A DNA stretch of 64,000 nucleotides from Mycoplasma bradburyae (GCF_024339025.1 NZ_CP101415.1:558001-622000); one strand, 5' to 3'. Counted from the stretch's first letter, positions 32,727 through 43,522 are shown. The notes: a model not told the origin generated them from the sequence alone. Made by a program: numbers and translations.

Positions 32727-33755
32727 ATGAATAAGGAATTACTAGGTCAGGTTTTTACACCTAAAACAATTGTTGATAAAATGATTAATTTAATAACTAT
32801 ATCTGAACCTGAACTAGTTTTAGAACCAAGTTCAGGTTCTGGTAATTTTTATTATGAACTTATAAAGAAATATAAGAATGTTATAGGCGTTGAAATTGAT
32901 AAGAGTGTTGCACATAAAAATGCTGTTATTAAATCATACTTTGAAACGACTTATAAACCTGACATAATAATCGGTAATCCACCTTATGTAGATTTTAAAA
33001 ATATTACGGTAAAACCGAGCAATTCTATATTAATTCATAAACCTAATTTATATCTTTATTTTCTAGAAAAAGCATTAAGCGATTTGAAAGAAAATGGCGA
33101 ATTAATCTGGATAGTGCCAGCAGCAATTTTTACTACTTCTAGTTCTAATAAACTTAATGAGATTATTTATAAAAATTATTCAATAACTTACTTTGAATTG
33201 ATACCTGAGAATGTTTGGGACAATGCATCAGTACCAACTGCTATAGTTAAAATAATCAAATCCAAAGATCACAAAGATAAATTAGATTATTTCTTAGCAA
33301 ACGGAAAAATTATCTTTGGTAAGAAACCAAAGATAAAATCATCAATCGTTGTTAAAGTAGGTGGAGCATCTGGATTTAACTCAAAACTAAAAGAAGGTGA
33401 TCTTGGTTTTGTAGTTTCAACAACTGAAAGAACAAAAGAACTTAAGAAGATCTTATATGAACCTAAGAAATGAATTAGAGCAGTTCCTAAACCTCCTAAA
33501 GAATTTACTTATCAAATTTTTGTTAATTGCAAAACAAGAAATAAGAGACCATTCTATATCTTAGATTATCAAAAAGAGTCAGAATTTATTAATTATGATG
33601 CTTCTGTTTTATCATTATTTGTTAATGTTAATAAAGATGAAACATTAAAAATAGTTAATCAATTAAATAATATGAATTGGGAATTGATGGGTATTAAAAG
33701 AGATGGAAGATTTCATTTTAGTCAAAGTATTTTAACAGCTATTTTTGAAAAATAA
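32727..33755 (+). CDS. N6-adenine DNA methyltransferase, type II-like
   Basis: A 342-residue methyltransferase. The N-terminal GQVFTPKTIVDKMINL segment is followed by the SAM-binding motif LEPSSGSGNF (residues about 32-41), the VIGVEID acidic strand and the catalytic NPPY motif (about 88-91). This order is the gamma class, as in TaqI-like enzymes. The C-terminal half (about 190-342) is the target-recognition part. The stop abuts the stop of the convergent gene at 33756-34445, which fits a two-gene restriction-modification unit just outside the mobile element. Confidence 0.86.
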
Positions 33756-34445
33756 CTATTCAATACTAGAACCAAAAACACTTTCAAATTCACTTAGAAT
33801 TTGCGATCTTCTTTTTATACTCTCAAAAAAGTTTGATAACAAGAAATTTTTAGCTTGTTCAAATGATCTGTTGATTATTGTTTTATTTTCGATTCATTTA
33901 CATTGAAACGGTAAATTATTTCCATTTGGAACCAAAGAATTTAATCTTCTTAATGAATTATAAAAGATATCTTCTTTATCATTTTTATTAAAAATGATAA
34001 AGAAATAATCTGATTCAGTTTGTTTCATTTCCTTATTTAAAGATTCGAAAAAACTTTTATATTGATTATGTAAGGTTGTAGATTCTTCACCAGTTAATGA
34101 AAAATATAAACCTTCTTTTGAACTTATGTTATCCGCTGATTTTTTATTAAGATCAGTTACTTTAATGTTTATAGGACAATAAAATGATTTGTCGTTGTTT
34201 TTAATTAGAATGTCGTATCAGAATCTTTCTTTAGGTTGCTTTTCAATTATTAGATTTAACTTGTTAAAAATCTCAATCTCACTATAGCGATTTAAAATAA
34301 CATCTATTATCTCTTTTTCATTAATAATAGAATTAACTCTTCCATCTTCTTGAGTTTTAGATAAATTAAAATTTCACTCTTTTAATTTATTAACTAAGTT
34401 ATTGACTACATGATCATAATCTTTTGTCAAAAAATTAATTTTCAT
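33756..34445 (-). CDS. Probable type II restriction endonuclease
   Basis: A 229-residue protein, intact when read with TGA as Trp; I checked every codon from 33756 to 34445. A PD-(D/E)xK-like core is suggested by FWYDILIKNNDK followed by CPINIKVTDLNKKSADN near residues 78-110, a pattern seen in some type II endonucleases. It is convergent with the methyltransferase and shares no spacer with it (stop codons at 33753-33755 and 33756-33758). The pairing suggests a restriction-modification system. The recognition site cannot be predicted. If wrong, it is an unrelated hypothetical protein. Confidence 0.6.
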
Positions 34446-34592
34446 ACCTAAACATTCTTTATCTTTATTATATTTTCATTTAAAAATAATTAAGTAACTA
34501 TCATCAATAAATCAACCCTTATTATTAAAAAAAATGAGTCAATTAAAATATATTTTGTTTTCTAATAACCAATAAAAAATATATAAACAAAA

Positions 34593-34628
34593 AAATAAAG
34601 CATGCTTTATTGTAAGCATGCTTTATTT
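34593..34628 (-). terminator. Terminator after the alcohol dehydrogenase gene
   Basis: A 15-bp perfect inverted repeat (AAATAAAGCATGCTT at 34593-34607 with 34614-34628). T-rich sequence follows on the minus strand, 47 nt beyond the stop. The gap 34446-34674 otherwise holds only AT-rich sequence. Confidence 0.85.
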
Positions 34629-34674
34629 GTCTAATGTTAACAAGGATAGAGAAGCTATATAATATTAAATACTA

Positions 34675-35770
34675 TTAAAATTTAAGAGCAACTTTTAGTA
34701 CGCCATCTCTTTGGTTAGCGAATAAGTCGTAAGCTTCTACGATCTTATCAAATGGCATAGTGTGAGTAACTAATTTAGTTAAATCAACACGGTTAGTTTC
34801 AATAATTTCCATTAATCTTCTCATTCTTTCTTTACCACCAGGGCATAGAGAGAATGCGATAACACCATCGTTTAAACCAGCACCGATTGCTTTGATAGGA
34901 ATTGAAATGTCTTCGCTATATACACCTAATGAAGAAACTGTTCCACCTGGTCTAATTAAGTTAACAGCTTGGTTGAATGTAGCTTGTTTTCCTAAACATT
35001 CAATAGCTGAGTCTAACATTCTACCGTCAGTGATTTCAGAAACACGTTTAAGAACATCTTCTTTAGTGAAGTTAATAGTGTGAGTGGCACCCATTTTCTT
35101 AGCCATTTCTAGACGGCTGTCATTACCATCGATAGCGATAATTTTTGAAGCACCTAATAATCTAGCACCGTTTGTAGCACACAGACCAATTGGACCTTGA
35201 GCAATTACACCAACGAAGTCACCGATTTTAATTCTTGCATTTTCAGCACCAGAGAAACCAGTTGACATAATGTCTGGACACATTAAAACTTGTTCATCAG
35301 TTAAACTAGATGGAACTTTAGCAAGGTTGTACATAGCATCTTTTACTAAGATGTATTCAGCTTGACAACCATCAGCTATGTTACCGAATTTTCATCCAGC
35401 AGTTAGTTTGTAACCGTATTTTTCACTATCACCATCTTGAGATGATTGACCACCTTGACAAGCAGCTGAGTGACCACTTGGAGTAAATTGCGCCAGCTAA
35501 AACACGTTCGTTAAGTTCATAACCTTTAACTTCGTCACCGTAAGCAGCTAATGTCCCGATAGCTTCGTGACCAAGAGTTAAACCTTTAACTACTGGGTAT
35601 TCACCTTTTCAAATGTGGATGTCAGTACCACAGATAGTTGTTGTAGTTACTTTAATTAAAGCATCGTTTGGTCCTACTTTTGGTAGATCTTTTTCTACAA
35701 TTTCGATTTTTCCTTTTTCAACGAAAACTAATGCTTTCATTTTTTTAGGTAAGTTATCTATTGATTTCAT
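34675..35770 (-). pseudogene. adh: Zinc-dependent alcohol dehydrogenase, frameshifted
   Basis: The N-terminal part from ATG at 35768-35770 encodes the zinc-site region ([13 protein letters not shown], then LGHEAIG). The C-terminal part, ending at 34675, encodes the NAD-binding fold (AQGPIGLCATNGARLLGA) and closes with LKVALKF. The two lie in different frames. One extra base in the AAA at 35485-35487 (minus-strand GCAATTTACTCC where GCAATTACTCC is expected) breaks the gene. Removing it gives about 364 residues, normal for medium-chain dehydrogenases. Both halves look well preserved, so the lesion is recent or a sequencing error. The enzyme would interconvert alcohols and aldehydes with NAD(P)H. 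Confidence 0.88.
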
Positions 35771-36207
35771 ATCAACTCCTAGCAATTTTTCTTATTTGAT
35801 TTTGCAATCTTCTTGCGATTTAATTATAAAACTATAGAAAATAAAAAATCAAGTTTTTTTAAAAATTAATGTTTTATTTACCACATATTTTATTCTTTTG
35901 TTATATTTATTAATTTATTAATTTTATAAATAACTTCTTTATGAGTTTGTTAAACCTTTATTAAATAAGGCTTATTAAGATAGTTAAACCAAACCAGCTT
36001 ATTTATAATCTTTTATTTTAAGCACTAGTTTTATAACGATTAAAAGAATAAATATTTTATCTAACTATTAACTAACAATATAGAATTAAACAGATAAAAA
36101 TTGATTAAAGTATCTAAACAAACACTATAGATCATTAATTTGATAAATAGATAATCTTTATAATTACCAATTAATCTTAAAAAGATTTTCATTCTTTTTA
36201 AACAATA
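35771..36207. other. AT-rich intergenic region, no gene seen
   Basis: Holds the promoter side of the alcohol dehydrogenase gene (AGGAG-like GGAGT just upstream of its ATG) and long AT-rich stretches. Scattered short open frames here have no coding signature. No RNA gene is visible. Confidence 0.6.
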
Positions 36208-36240
36208 AAAAAGATCAATTCGTTTAGAATTGATCTTTTT
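36208..36240 (-). terminator. Terminator of the trxB-whiA-secG-rnr-cdaM operon
   Basis: A 14-bp perfect stem (AAAAAGATCAATTC at 36208-36221 with 36227-36240) overlaps the cdaM stop codon in its loop. T-rich tails lie on both sides. Confidence 0.88.
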
Positions 36241-36859
36241 GTTTTTTATCATCTAACAATTTAACAATTTCATCAAATAACCGTTCAGGGTTGTTGGATA
36301 AGCGTTTAATTCTTCCTTTTTGAGCAACCGAAATTTTACCATTAGTTTCACTAACAATAAACACGATGGCATCAGTTTTTTCACTTAAACCTACACCAGC
36401 ACGGTGTCTAGCACCGTATGATACATCTAATAACTGTCTGGTCATTGGAAAATAACTTGATATTGACGTTAGTTTCATATCCCTGATAATAATTCCGCCA
36501 TCATGTAAAGGAGAGCTTTTGTTATAGAACACTGAGATAATAAACTCTGGTGAAAAATCACCAACAATCTTATAACCTACATTAATATAATAATCTAAGT
36601 TATCTTCACGTTCTATTGCGATAATTCCTCCGATCTTGTCTGCTGATAATTTAAGTAAGGAACTACTTAAATTATCATAGAAATCATTAATTGATCTTTG
36701 GTCATGTTTTTTCTTAAAGATCTTTTTAAAGAAATTAAAAAGTGATTCTTTTTCTGCTTTCTTAGAAAAGATAAAGATTGTAAATTGAATAATACTTACA
36801 ATCATGATTACTAAGAAAGCAACTAAGATTAAGATCAGTAGGATTGATTGGTCTTTCAT
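36224..36859 (-). CDS. cdaM: Diadenylate cyclase (c-di-AMP synthase)
   Basis: A 211-residue membrane-anchored enzyme that joins two ATP into cyclic di-AMP, the messenger controlling potassium and osmotic balance. One N-terminal membrane helix (residues about 7-30) and a short basic linker precede the DisA_N catalytic domain. It shows the signature DGG (in SSPLHDGGIIIRD, about 125) and RHR (in GARHRAGVG, about 155). A single helix is as in the mycoplasma CdaM type rather than the three-helix CdaA. It is the last gene of the operon, 26 nt after rnr. Confidence 0.9.
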   Translation of the reverse strand: MKDQSILLILILVAFLVIMIVSIIQFTIFIFSKKAEKESLFNFFKKIFKKKHDQRSINDFYDNLSSSLLKLSADKIGGIIAIEREDNLDYYINVGYKIVGDFSPEFIISVFYNKSSPLHDGGIIIRDMKLTSISSYFPMTRQLLDVSYGARHRAGVGLSEKTDAIVFIVSETNGKISVAQKGRIKRLSNNPERLFDEIVKLLDDKKQKDQF

Positions 36860-36885
36860 TTATCAGGAATTATATATAGAATTTA

Positions 36886-39045
36886 TTAATGCTTATCTTC
36901 TTGAATTTCGAAATCAATGCGTCTTGAACGGTTATCAGTTGATAATAACTTAACGTTAACTTTTTGACCAATTTGATAACGATTGTGTTTGTTTTTACCA
37001 ATTAATGTATCTGTATTAGGATCGTATCTATAATAATCACCATTGATGTGGTTTAGTCTTACTAAACCTTCGATTCCATTAGGTAGTTCTACGAACATTC
37101 CAAAATTAGTAATCGTACTAACCGTAACGTTGTTAAATCATTCACCTAAGAATTTGGTCATATATTTAACTGATAAGAACGCATTAACATCACGCTCACA
37201 ATCAAGGGCTGATAATTCTTTTTTATTAATTAATTCACATCAATCATATAAGTTCTTAGTTAATTCTGATCTTTGTTGGTCAGTGTATGAATCCTTATCA
37301 AATACAAACATTCATAAAACTCTATGAACGATGTTATCAGCATATCTTCTAATTGGTGATGTGAAGTGGGTGTAGTTTTTAGAAGCTAATGAGAAATGAC
37401 GCAAGTTATCAGGCGCATAATAAGCTTTATTCATCGAACGTAGTAAAAGCTTATTAACTAGTTTAATTGCTTTGTGTTCTTTATTCTTAATTAATCATTC
37501 TTGAATATCAGTTGATTTAATATCATTAAGATCACCAAAGATTTCAAAATTCAATACCCTTGCGTGGTTAGCAAAGTTATTTAACTTATGAACTGGCGGT
37601 TTTGGATGAACCCGATAAATAAAATCTAGTTTGTGTTTATTAGCAAATAAACATACTGCTTCATTAGCTGCCACCATGAAGTCTTCAATCATCTCTTGAG
37701 CTTCACCGTGTGGTTTTTTAGTAATATTGATTGGTTCAAAGCGTTCATCTAATTCAATTGATATCTCATCAACTTCGAATTGTAAGAATCCTCTTTTAAC
37801 CTTCATTTTTCTTAAGATTCTAGCTAATACCCTAGCTTCATCTAACATCTTAACGATTTGACTATCAACATCATTAAGATCATTCTTAGCTTGGAAGTAA
37901 TCATTAACTAAATCATAACTAAAACGTTTATGAACATTGATGATGGCTGGATAATAATCATATGAAGTAATCTTACCAGTACCATCAATATTCATATCAC
38001 CAACGATCGCAAACTTATCAACACCTTGATTTAAAGAACAAAGATCATTCGATAATTCTTCTGGTAACATCGGAATTACTTTATTAGCTAAATATACAGA
38101 TGTTGCTTTGTTTCTAGCGCTACGATCCATAGCGCCATCAAATTTAATGTAATGACAAACATCAGCAATAGCGACTTTTAGATTGTAGTTATCATCATCA
38201 ATCTTCTTGATATACACAGCATCATCTAAATCTAGAGCACTAGCTGGATCGATCGTAACAAAAGCTAGATCTCTTAGATCTTTACGTAACGCTTTTTGAT
38301 GATCAGTTAATTCGAATTTTAATTCTTTAGCTTCATTGATTACATCTTGATTAAATCCGAATTCGATTAAATGGTTATATGCGATTGCATCAATATCAAT
38401 ACCGATATCTTCTTTAGAACCGATCTTTTTAACTAAACAAGCTTTAATTACACCTTGATCAACTGAGATAATCTCAAACAGAATTCGGTCATGTTCTTTT
38501 AGATCAATATAGTGTTTGTCTAGAATAACTTTATAAGTTATTCTAGGATCATCTGGATAAACAACATATTCATCTCCAGTGTCTTCATATGTTCCTACGT
38601 ATTGAGTTCTAGTTCTTTCTATAACTTTTAAAACACAGGCATCAATTAGTTCGTGTTTAGATCATTCGTTTTGAATAGTTAAAGGAGCAAACTCAACTAC
38701 ATCATTGTTAAGTGCATTGTTTAAATTAATGTTATGAACATAGTATTTAGATAATTCATCACCTTCAATTTTGATGAAACCATTACCGCTAGTACCAATT
38801 GAAAGTCTACCAACCATCTTGTTTGATAGATCAGGGTCTGAGTTTTGATAACCTAAAACAACTTTGTTACTAGCTAGTTTTTTCAATTCTCCCTTAGCTA
38901 GCATTTCATCAATCTCTTTATAGATTGCTGTTTTAGTATATTTATTATTAAGTTTCTTAACAATAATCCCGGGTGGTATTGGCTTACGATTTTCTAATTT
39001 AACTATTTCCAGGATATCTTGAATGATCTTTTGCTTATTGTTCAT
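36886..39045 (-). CDS. rnr: Ribonuclease R (3'-5' exoribonuclease)
   Basis: A 719-residue enzyme that degrades structured RNA from the 3' end and helps mature rRNA and tRNA in mycoplasmas. An N-terminal winged-helix segment, cold-shock-like domains (about residues 60-230), the RNB catalytic domain beginning at LDLDDAVYI (about 270) with the later YRVHPKPP motif, and a C-terminal S1 domain (about 640-715) are visible. I scanned the frame through the TGA-Trp codons without finding TAA or TAG. It lies 37 nt after secG and 26 nt before cdaM, in one operon. Confidence 0.93.
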
Positions 39046-39082
39046 AACACGAATTACAGACTAATATATTATTTATATTCAA

Positions 39083-39316
39083 CTATTTAATTACGAAGTG
39101 GTAAATTAACCCAATAATTAAAAACAGTAACATTAAAATAAACATTAAGATTTGTAAAATCTTAATGATCCCTCTATCTTTGGTCTTTTTAAAGATTTCT
39201 AAATCTTGACCAGATAAAGATGCTAACCCCCCAGTTGTACCAGAGTTAGATAAACCTAACCCTACTAATAATGAAATGATTGCTAAAACAAAAAATGTTA
39301 TTTCAATTGGACTCAT
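39083..39316 (-). CDS. secG: SecG preprotein translocase subunit
   Basis: A 77-residue membrane protein with two hydrophobic helices (residues about 4-22 and 52-75) and the SecG-typical GLASLSGQD linker between them. It assists SecYEG in protein export across the membrane. It is placed between whiA and rnr, as in related mollicutes. Confidence 0.85.
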   Translation of the reverse strand: MSPIEITFFVLAIISLLVGLGLSNSGTTGGLASLSGQDLEIFKKTKDRGIIKILQILMFILMLLFLIIGLIYHFVIK

Positions 39317-39360
39317 ATGGTAGTTTTTTTTACTTTATTTTAATAAGTAATTATAATAAT

Positions 39361-40248
39361 TTATTTTTTTAATTGCTCATATAGGATTTTTATTTTCTTA
39401 TTATAATGAGCTAATCCTGTTCTGGTGATTGGAAATCCTTCTTTAGTTAATATTGAACTGAGTTCTAATAATGAAGCAGAAGGGTTTTGCAGTTTTGTAA
39501 AACAATATCTTTTAAATAGTTCAGTTTGTTCATTAAAACTTTCATCATAAATGATTGTTTCAATCATCGGTTTTAACTTGTTATTCAGATCAATTGTTTT
39601 GGTTAAATTAACAATATCAAGATTATTAGATGATTTTACTTTGGAATAGATCTTTCTTTTAATACTTTCATCTTCGTATTTAAAAACGCAATCAAACGCT
39701 TTGATATAAGCAATAAAATTAATGATCTCTTGAACTTTTTTTAGATATAAAACAAACTTGTTTTTTCTTGTGGTTAGTTTGAAGTGTTCATGGCCATTTT
39801 GAATTAACAGATTGTTAATTAAAATAGCATTGTATTCTTCGTTAAAAACTAATTCTAAATGATGATCTTTAGAATCTGGCGATGATACGTTACCAACGCT
39901 TAAAAACAACCCACCAAAAAAAGCATACATATAATCTTCATAATCTGATGAACTATCAAGACTTAAAATCTCTTGATCTAGTTTAAAATTTAGTTCGTAT
40001 TCAGTTTTCTTTAGCTGATTAACTTTTTTTGTATAAGTAATTTCGTCTTTTAGTTCTTGGTCAAGTAAAACTAAGATCTTTTTTAAAAACCTGATTGTTT
40101 TAGGGTATTGTGTAGTATAGCTTAGATAAGAATTATCGATACTAACCAATTTATTAAAAACTATTCCGTTTAAAAAATATTTAGCAGATTTAGTGTCTAG
40201 TTCTTGGTTGCAGATTTCGGTTTTTAGTTCTTGACTAAAAGTTCTCAT
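39361..40248 (-). CDS. whiA: WhiA-family DNA-binding protein
   Basis: A 295-residue member of the WhiA family: an N-terminal LAGLIDADG-like fold without nuclease residues (about 1-200), and a C-terminal helix-turn-helix ending in FPITRTGLAHYNKKI. In mycoplasmas WhiA is reported to act on ribosomal protein genes. Here it is in an operon with trxB (20 nt upstream) and secG (44 nt downstream). The start ATG at 40246-40248 is the only sensible one. Confidence 0.88.
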   Translation of the reverse strand: MRTFSQELKTEICNQELDTKSAKYFLNGIVFNKLVSIDNSYLSYTTQYPKTIRFLKKILVLLDQELKDEITYTKKVNQLKKTEYELNFKLDQEILSLDSSSDYEDYMYAFFGGLFLSVGNVSSPDSKDHHLELVFNEEYNAILINNLLIQNGHEHFKLTTRKNKFVLYLKKVQEIINFIAYIKAFDCVFKYEDESIKRKIYSKVKSSNNLDIVNLTKTIDLNNKLKPMIETIIYDESFNEQTELFKRYCFTKLQNPSASLLELSSILTKEGFPITRTGLAHYNKKIKILYEQLKK

Positions 40249-40268
40249 CTTCTTTTTATATATATTTA

Positions 40269-41213
40269 TTATTTATGTAATTTTAAGAAATCATTAACAG
40301 CTAGTGCTGCTATTGTTCCGTCTGAAACTGCTGTTGATATTTGTCTAATCTTTTTATTAACACAATCTCCTGCAGCATATAAACCATCAACAGCTGTTTT
40401 TTGGTTTTGATCAACAATTACATAACCTTCTTCATTTAGAACGTTAAATGATTTCAAGAAACCAGCGTTTGGAATTGCTCCGATATAAGGGAATAAACAA
40501 TCAATTGCGATTTCTTTAACTTCATTAGTTTTTAAGTCCTTAACTTTCAAACCTTTAAGAACTTGGTCGCCAATATAACCATCAGCTACAGATGATAATA
40601 AGAAACTAACATTAGCTTTTTCTTTTAATTTATTAACTGCATACATATCTGCTCTGAATTCATCTCTACGGTGAATTAAATAAACTTTGTTACAGATTCC
40701 AGATAAGTATAAAGCTTCTTCAATAGCTCCATTACCACCACCGATAACAGCTACATCACGGTTTTTGTATAACGGACCATCACAAATCGCACAGTATGAG
40801 ATACCTTTAGATTCGAATTTAGCTTCGTTTTCTAATCTAAGTTTTTTCTCAGTTGTACCAGTAGCTACAATAACTGCTTTAGAAATTAATGTAGTTCCGT
40901 TATCTAAATAAGTAAAAAAATAATCTTCTTGTTTATCAACACCACTTACTCTTGAATAAAAGAAAGGAACAGATAAGTTACTTAGATGAGTAAACATATT
41001 TACCGCTAAATCTGGTCCTTTGATCGATTCATAACCTGGGTAATTATCGATAAAACCAGTTTTTAGAATTTTTCCACCAGGTGCTGAACCTTCAACTACA
41101 CAAACATTAATGTTTGCTCTTTTAGCATAAATTCCTGCAGTTATTCCAGCTGGACCACTTCCGATAATTACTAAATCAAAAAGATCGTTTTTTCCATCTA
41201 CTCGATATGACAT
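40269..41213 (-). CDS. trxB: Thioredoxin-disulfide reductase
   Basis: A 314-residue flavoprotein that passes electrons from NADPH to thioredoxin. FAD-binding GSGPAGITAGIYAKRANI lies at residues about 18-35, the redox-active CAIC at about 139-142, the NADPH-binding GGGNGAIEEA at about 155-164, and the C-terminal FAD motif GLYAAGDCVNK near 276. It is the first gene of the operon, with a long AT-rich upstream region. Confidence 0.95.
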   Translation of the reverse strand: MSYRVDGKNDLFDLVIIGSGPAGITAGIYAKRANINVCVVEGSAPGGKILKTGFIDNYPGYESIKGPDLAVNMFTHLSNLSVPFFYSRVSGVDKQEDYFFTYLDNGTTLISKAVIVATGTTEKKLRLENEAKFESKGISYCAICDGPLYKNRDVAVIGGGNGAIEEALYLSGICNKVYLIHRRDEFRADMYAVNKLKEKANVSFLLSSVADGYIGDQVLKGLKVKDLKTNEVKEIAIDCLFPYIGAIPNAGFLKSFNVLNEEGYVIVDQNQKTAVDGLYAAGDCVNKKIRQISTAVSDGTIAALAVNDFLKLHK

Positions 41214-42344
41214 TGTTTATTCTTTATTTTTTATCCATTGATTAATCATAACCAACATATTAGTTTATTAGTTATTTTTCTATATGTTGTAGTTATCTTA
41301 AGTCTTATATTTTATAAGACCAAGAAGAACATTAAATAATGATTAGATTCTAGATAAATTTTAATATTTTATATATTTTTGATTAGCTTTTTATTACTTA
41401 ATAAAACAAGCATTTTTATCAACAAAATTTAATAGATGTTGATATGTTGTTATGTAAAAAAGAATGCTTAACAAAAGTTGTTGATAGTTCGTTAATAAAG
41501 AACCTAACAAGGGATTAATATATAAGCGATGATTTGTTAAGTTAAAAACAATTAAAATAAAATTGATTTAAAAATTAAAAATACGCAAAAACAACGGTAA
41601 AAACTAATATTTCATAATTATTGTTTTATGTTTTTAATGTTAAAAATATGCAACATTGATTGTTGCATATTTTATTTACACTAATGGGTATAATTTTTTA
41701 TTAAATAAATTTAATTGTTAATAAAAGATTAACGATTTTGTATTAATAATTAAATCAATTGATTAATCGATAATTAGATTATTTTTTCAAATATCGTTCA
41801 AGTTAATTAAAATTTTGAACAAAAATTTAAAAAATACTAACTATTTTTTCATTTAATTTACTATCTTTATTTTTGAATAATTCAACTTATTATTGATAGA
41901 AATTATCGGTAAAAATGATATTTTTACATAACATTAAAATATAGGACAAGTTGTTTGCAAGATAACAAATTATATGATCGTTCTAATGTTATTCAGTTTT
42001 TAATTCATCATTCTGAAATAAACATTTAACTCTTATTGATTCATTAGATTTCTATCAATAAAGAACACAATATAGTTCAAAAAATCGTTTAAAATGTGAA
42101 TCAAAATAATAAAAATTGATTATTATTTTTTGTAAAAACTACCTTATAATAGAATCAATATAGAAACCTAAAACTGATCAAAGTTTAAAAATATTAGTTC
42201 TATTTTAAAGAATTAACAAACACTAATTTAAAACTGAAGATTATAAGAATAATTCAAGTTAAATAAATTTATATTTTAGAAAAATAGGCAATAGATTCAG
42301 ATAGATAATTGATCAACGCACATTTATAATTTCTAGGTGATTAA
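41214..42344. other. Gene desert of 1.1 kb with one strong hairpin
   Basis: Very AT-rich sequence without a convincing gene, tRNA or repeat array. The only strong structure is a 13-bp perfect stem (AAAATATGCAACA at 41643-41655 with 41661-41673), followed by T-rich sequence on the plus strand, which looks like a terminator with no visible gene before it. A weaker inverted pair (AAGCATT near 41409 and AATGCTT near 41463) also occurs. This may be the residue of a decayed locus or hold an unrecognised RNA. Confidence 0.6.
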
Positions 42345-42738
42345 CATGCTAAAAAAATTAAATTAAGTGAATTAATAAAGATAAAAAACGGCAAAGATTA
42401 TAAATCATATAGTAGCGATAGCATACCAGTTTATGGAACTGGTGGAGTTCTTACGTATATAGACAATTATTTTATCTGACGGAGAAAGTATTCTGCTTCC
42501 CAGAAAAGGCACATTAGACAATATTATATATCTTAATCATAAATTCTGAACAATAGATACAATGTATTGAACTGAGGTTAATCATAAGCTTGTTAACGTT
42601 AAATATCTATATTATTATTTAGGATTGATGAATCTTTCGTGCAGAAATACAGGTACAACACTACCTAGTATGACATTTAATAGTTACTATAATTTAGAAT
42701 TGTGACTACCTAATGTAAAAGAACAGAAAAAAGAATAA
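42345..42738 (+). pseudogene. hsdS: Decayed hsdS fragment carrying one target-recognition domain
   Basis: Across frames it encodes a type I restriction specificity half: KIKLSELIKIKNGKDY, then PVYGTGGVLTYIDNY, SILLPRKGTLDN and later NTGTTLPSMTFNSYY. At least two frameshifts break it: an extra T in the run at about 42470-42473 and a missing A in the A-run after the ATG at 42344-42346. After the stop at 42736-42738 another frame continues into spacer-like KIINQIDLKIQKN and INDNL. No hsdM or hsdR is present nearby. It would have set the DNA site recognised by a type I enzyme. Confidence 0.8.
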
Positions 42739-42782
42739 AAATAATAAATCAAATTGATTTAAAAATTCAGAAAAATATTAAG

Positions 42783-42797
42783 ATAAACGATAATTTA
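42783..42797 (+). repeat. 15-bp inverted repeat, left copy, at the hsdS breakpoint
   Basis: ATAAACGATAATTTA encodes INDNL at the end of the plus-strand hsdS piece. Its exact inverse is at 43504-43518, where it encodes the same residues at the start of the minus-strand piece. Confidence 0.85.
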
Positions 42798-42809
42798 TTT
42801 ATTGATTTC

Positions 42810-43522
42810 TTAATCAATCGTTGCTTGACCGTTCATTAATAGTGGTAATAGAAAATCTTTAATTTCAGATAGTTTCTCGTTTTCTTCTTTATTTTTTAAA
42901 ACAATTGATCTAATATTATGCAAAATAATTTCATAAGAATTTAATGTTTCTTTATCAGGGATCATCACCATCAAAGAACTTAAATTGTTTAGACTTAACG
43001 AAGCTCTAGTTGAAGCCATACATGAATTATGTAAATAATTATAGATTGGTTTAGATTCGAAATAAGATCTAATATATTCTTTTAATGCTGGATCTTTTAC
43101 ATTTATTCTTGCTAACGCAACATTAAATGCTCCTTCAATTCCATATCTAACTCTTCCTGCATCGCCATATTTATCCATAAGAATGTCAAATTTATCTACT
43201 ATAGTTAGATTATCTTTTATAGGGATGTAAGTTTTGTGTCCATCGCTATTATAATCTCTGTTTTGTATAAATCTGACATAGCCTTCCTTCATAGAATAAA
43301 TAAAATCTTTTTAGGGGTTGGTAACTACTTTCCCATTTTATTAAATCTGTTAATTTTTCTACTTTTCAACCTTCAGGAATATTTCTTTTAATAAATTTAT
43401 TTCAAATTAATTTACCACCTGATAGTTTATAAGGTTTATTTTTCTTATTACAGAAATTTAAATTATCAAATCAATGTTTATATAAAAGCTCGATTTGCTT
43501 TTTTAAATTATCGTTTATAACA
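42810..43522 (-). pseudogene. hsdS: Decayed hsdS fragment, central conserved region plus second target-recognition domain
   Basis: Reads from about 43522: INDNLKKQIELLYKHWFDN, then KPYKLSGGKLIWN and IPEGWKVEKLTDL, the conserved central region of HsdS. A second recognition domain follows (KYGDAGRVRYGIEGAFNVALARI) and a C-terminal LPLLMNGQATID. A one-base deletion in the G4/T5 run near 43311-43317 separates the 5' part from the clean frame beginning MKEGYVRF at 43292. A stop codon just above 43522 cuts off the missing first half, which lies inverted at 42345-42780. Non-functional as it stands. Confidence 0.82.
43504..43518 (-). repeat. 15-bp inverted repeat, right copy, at the hsdS breakpoint
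   Basis: Exact inverse complement of 42783-42797. Together the two bracket the minus-strand hsdS segment. Confidence 0.85.

Noticed and set aside
36061-36252. 63-aa minus-strand frame downstream of cdaM
   Set aside because: It overlaps the operon terminator and has no ribosome-binding site or conserved feature.
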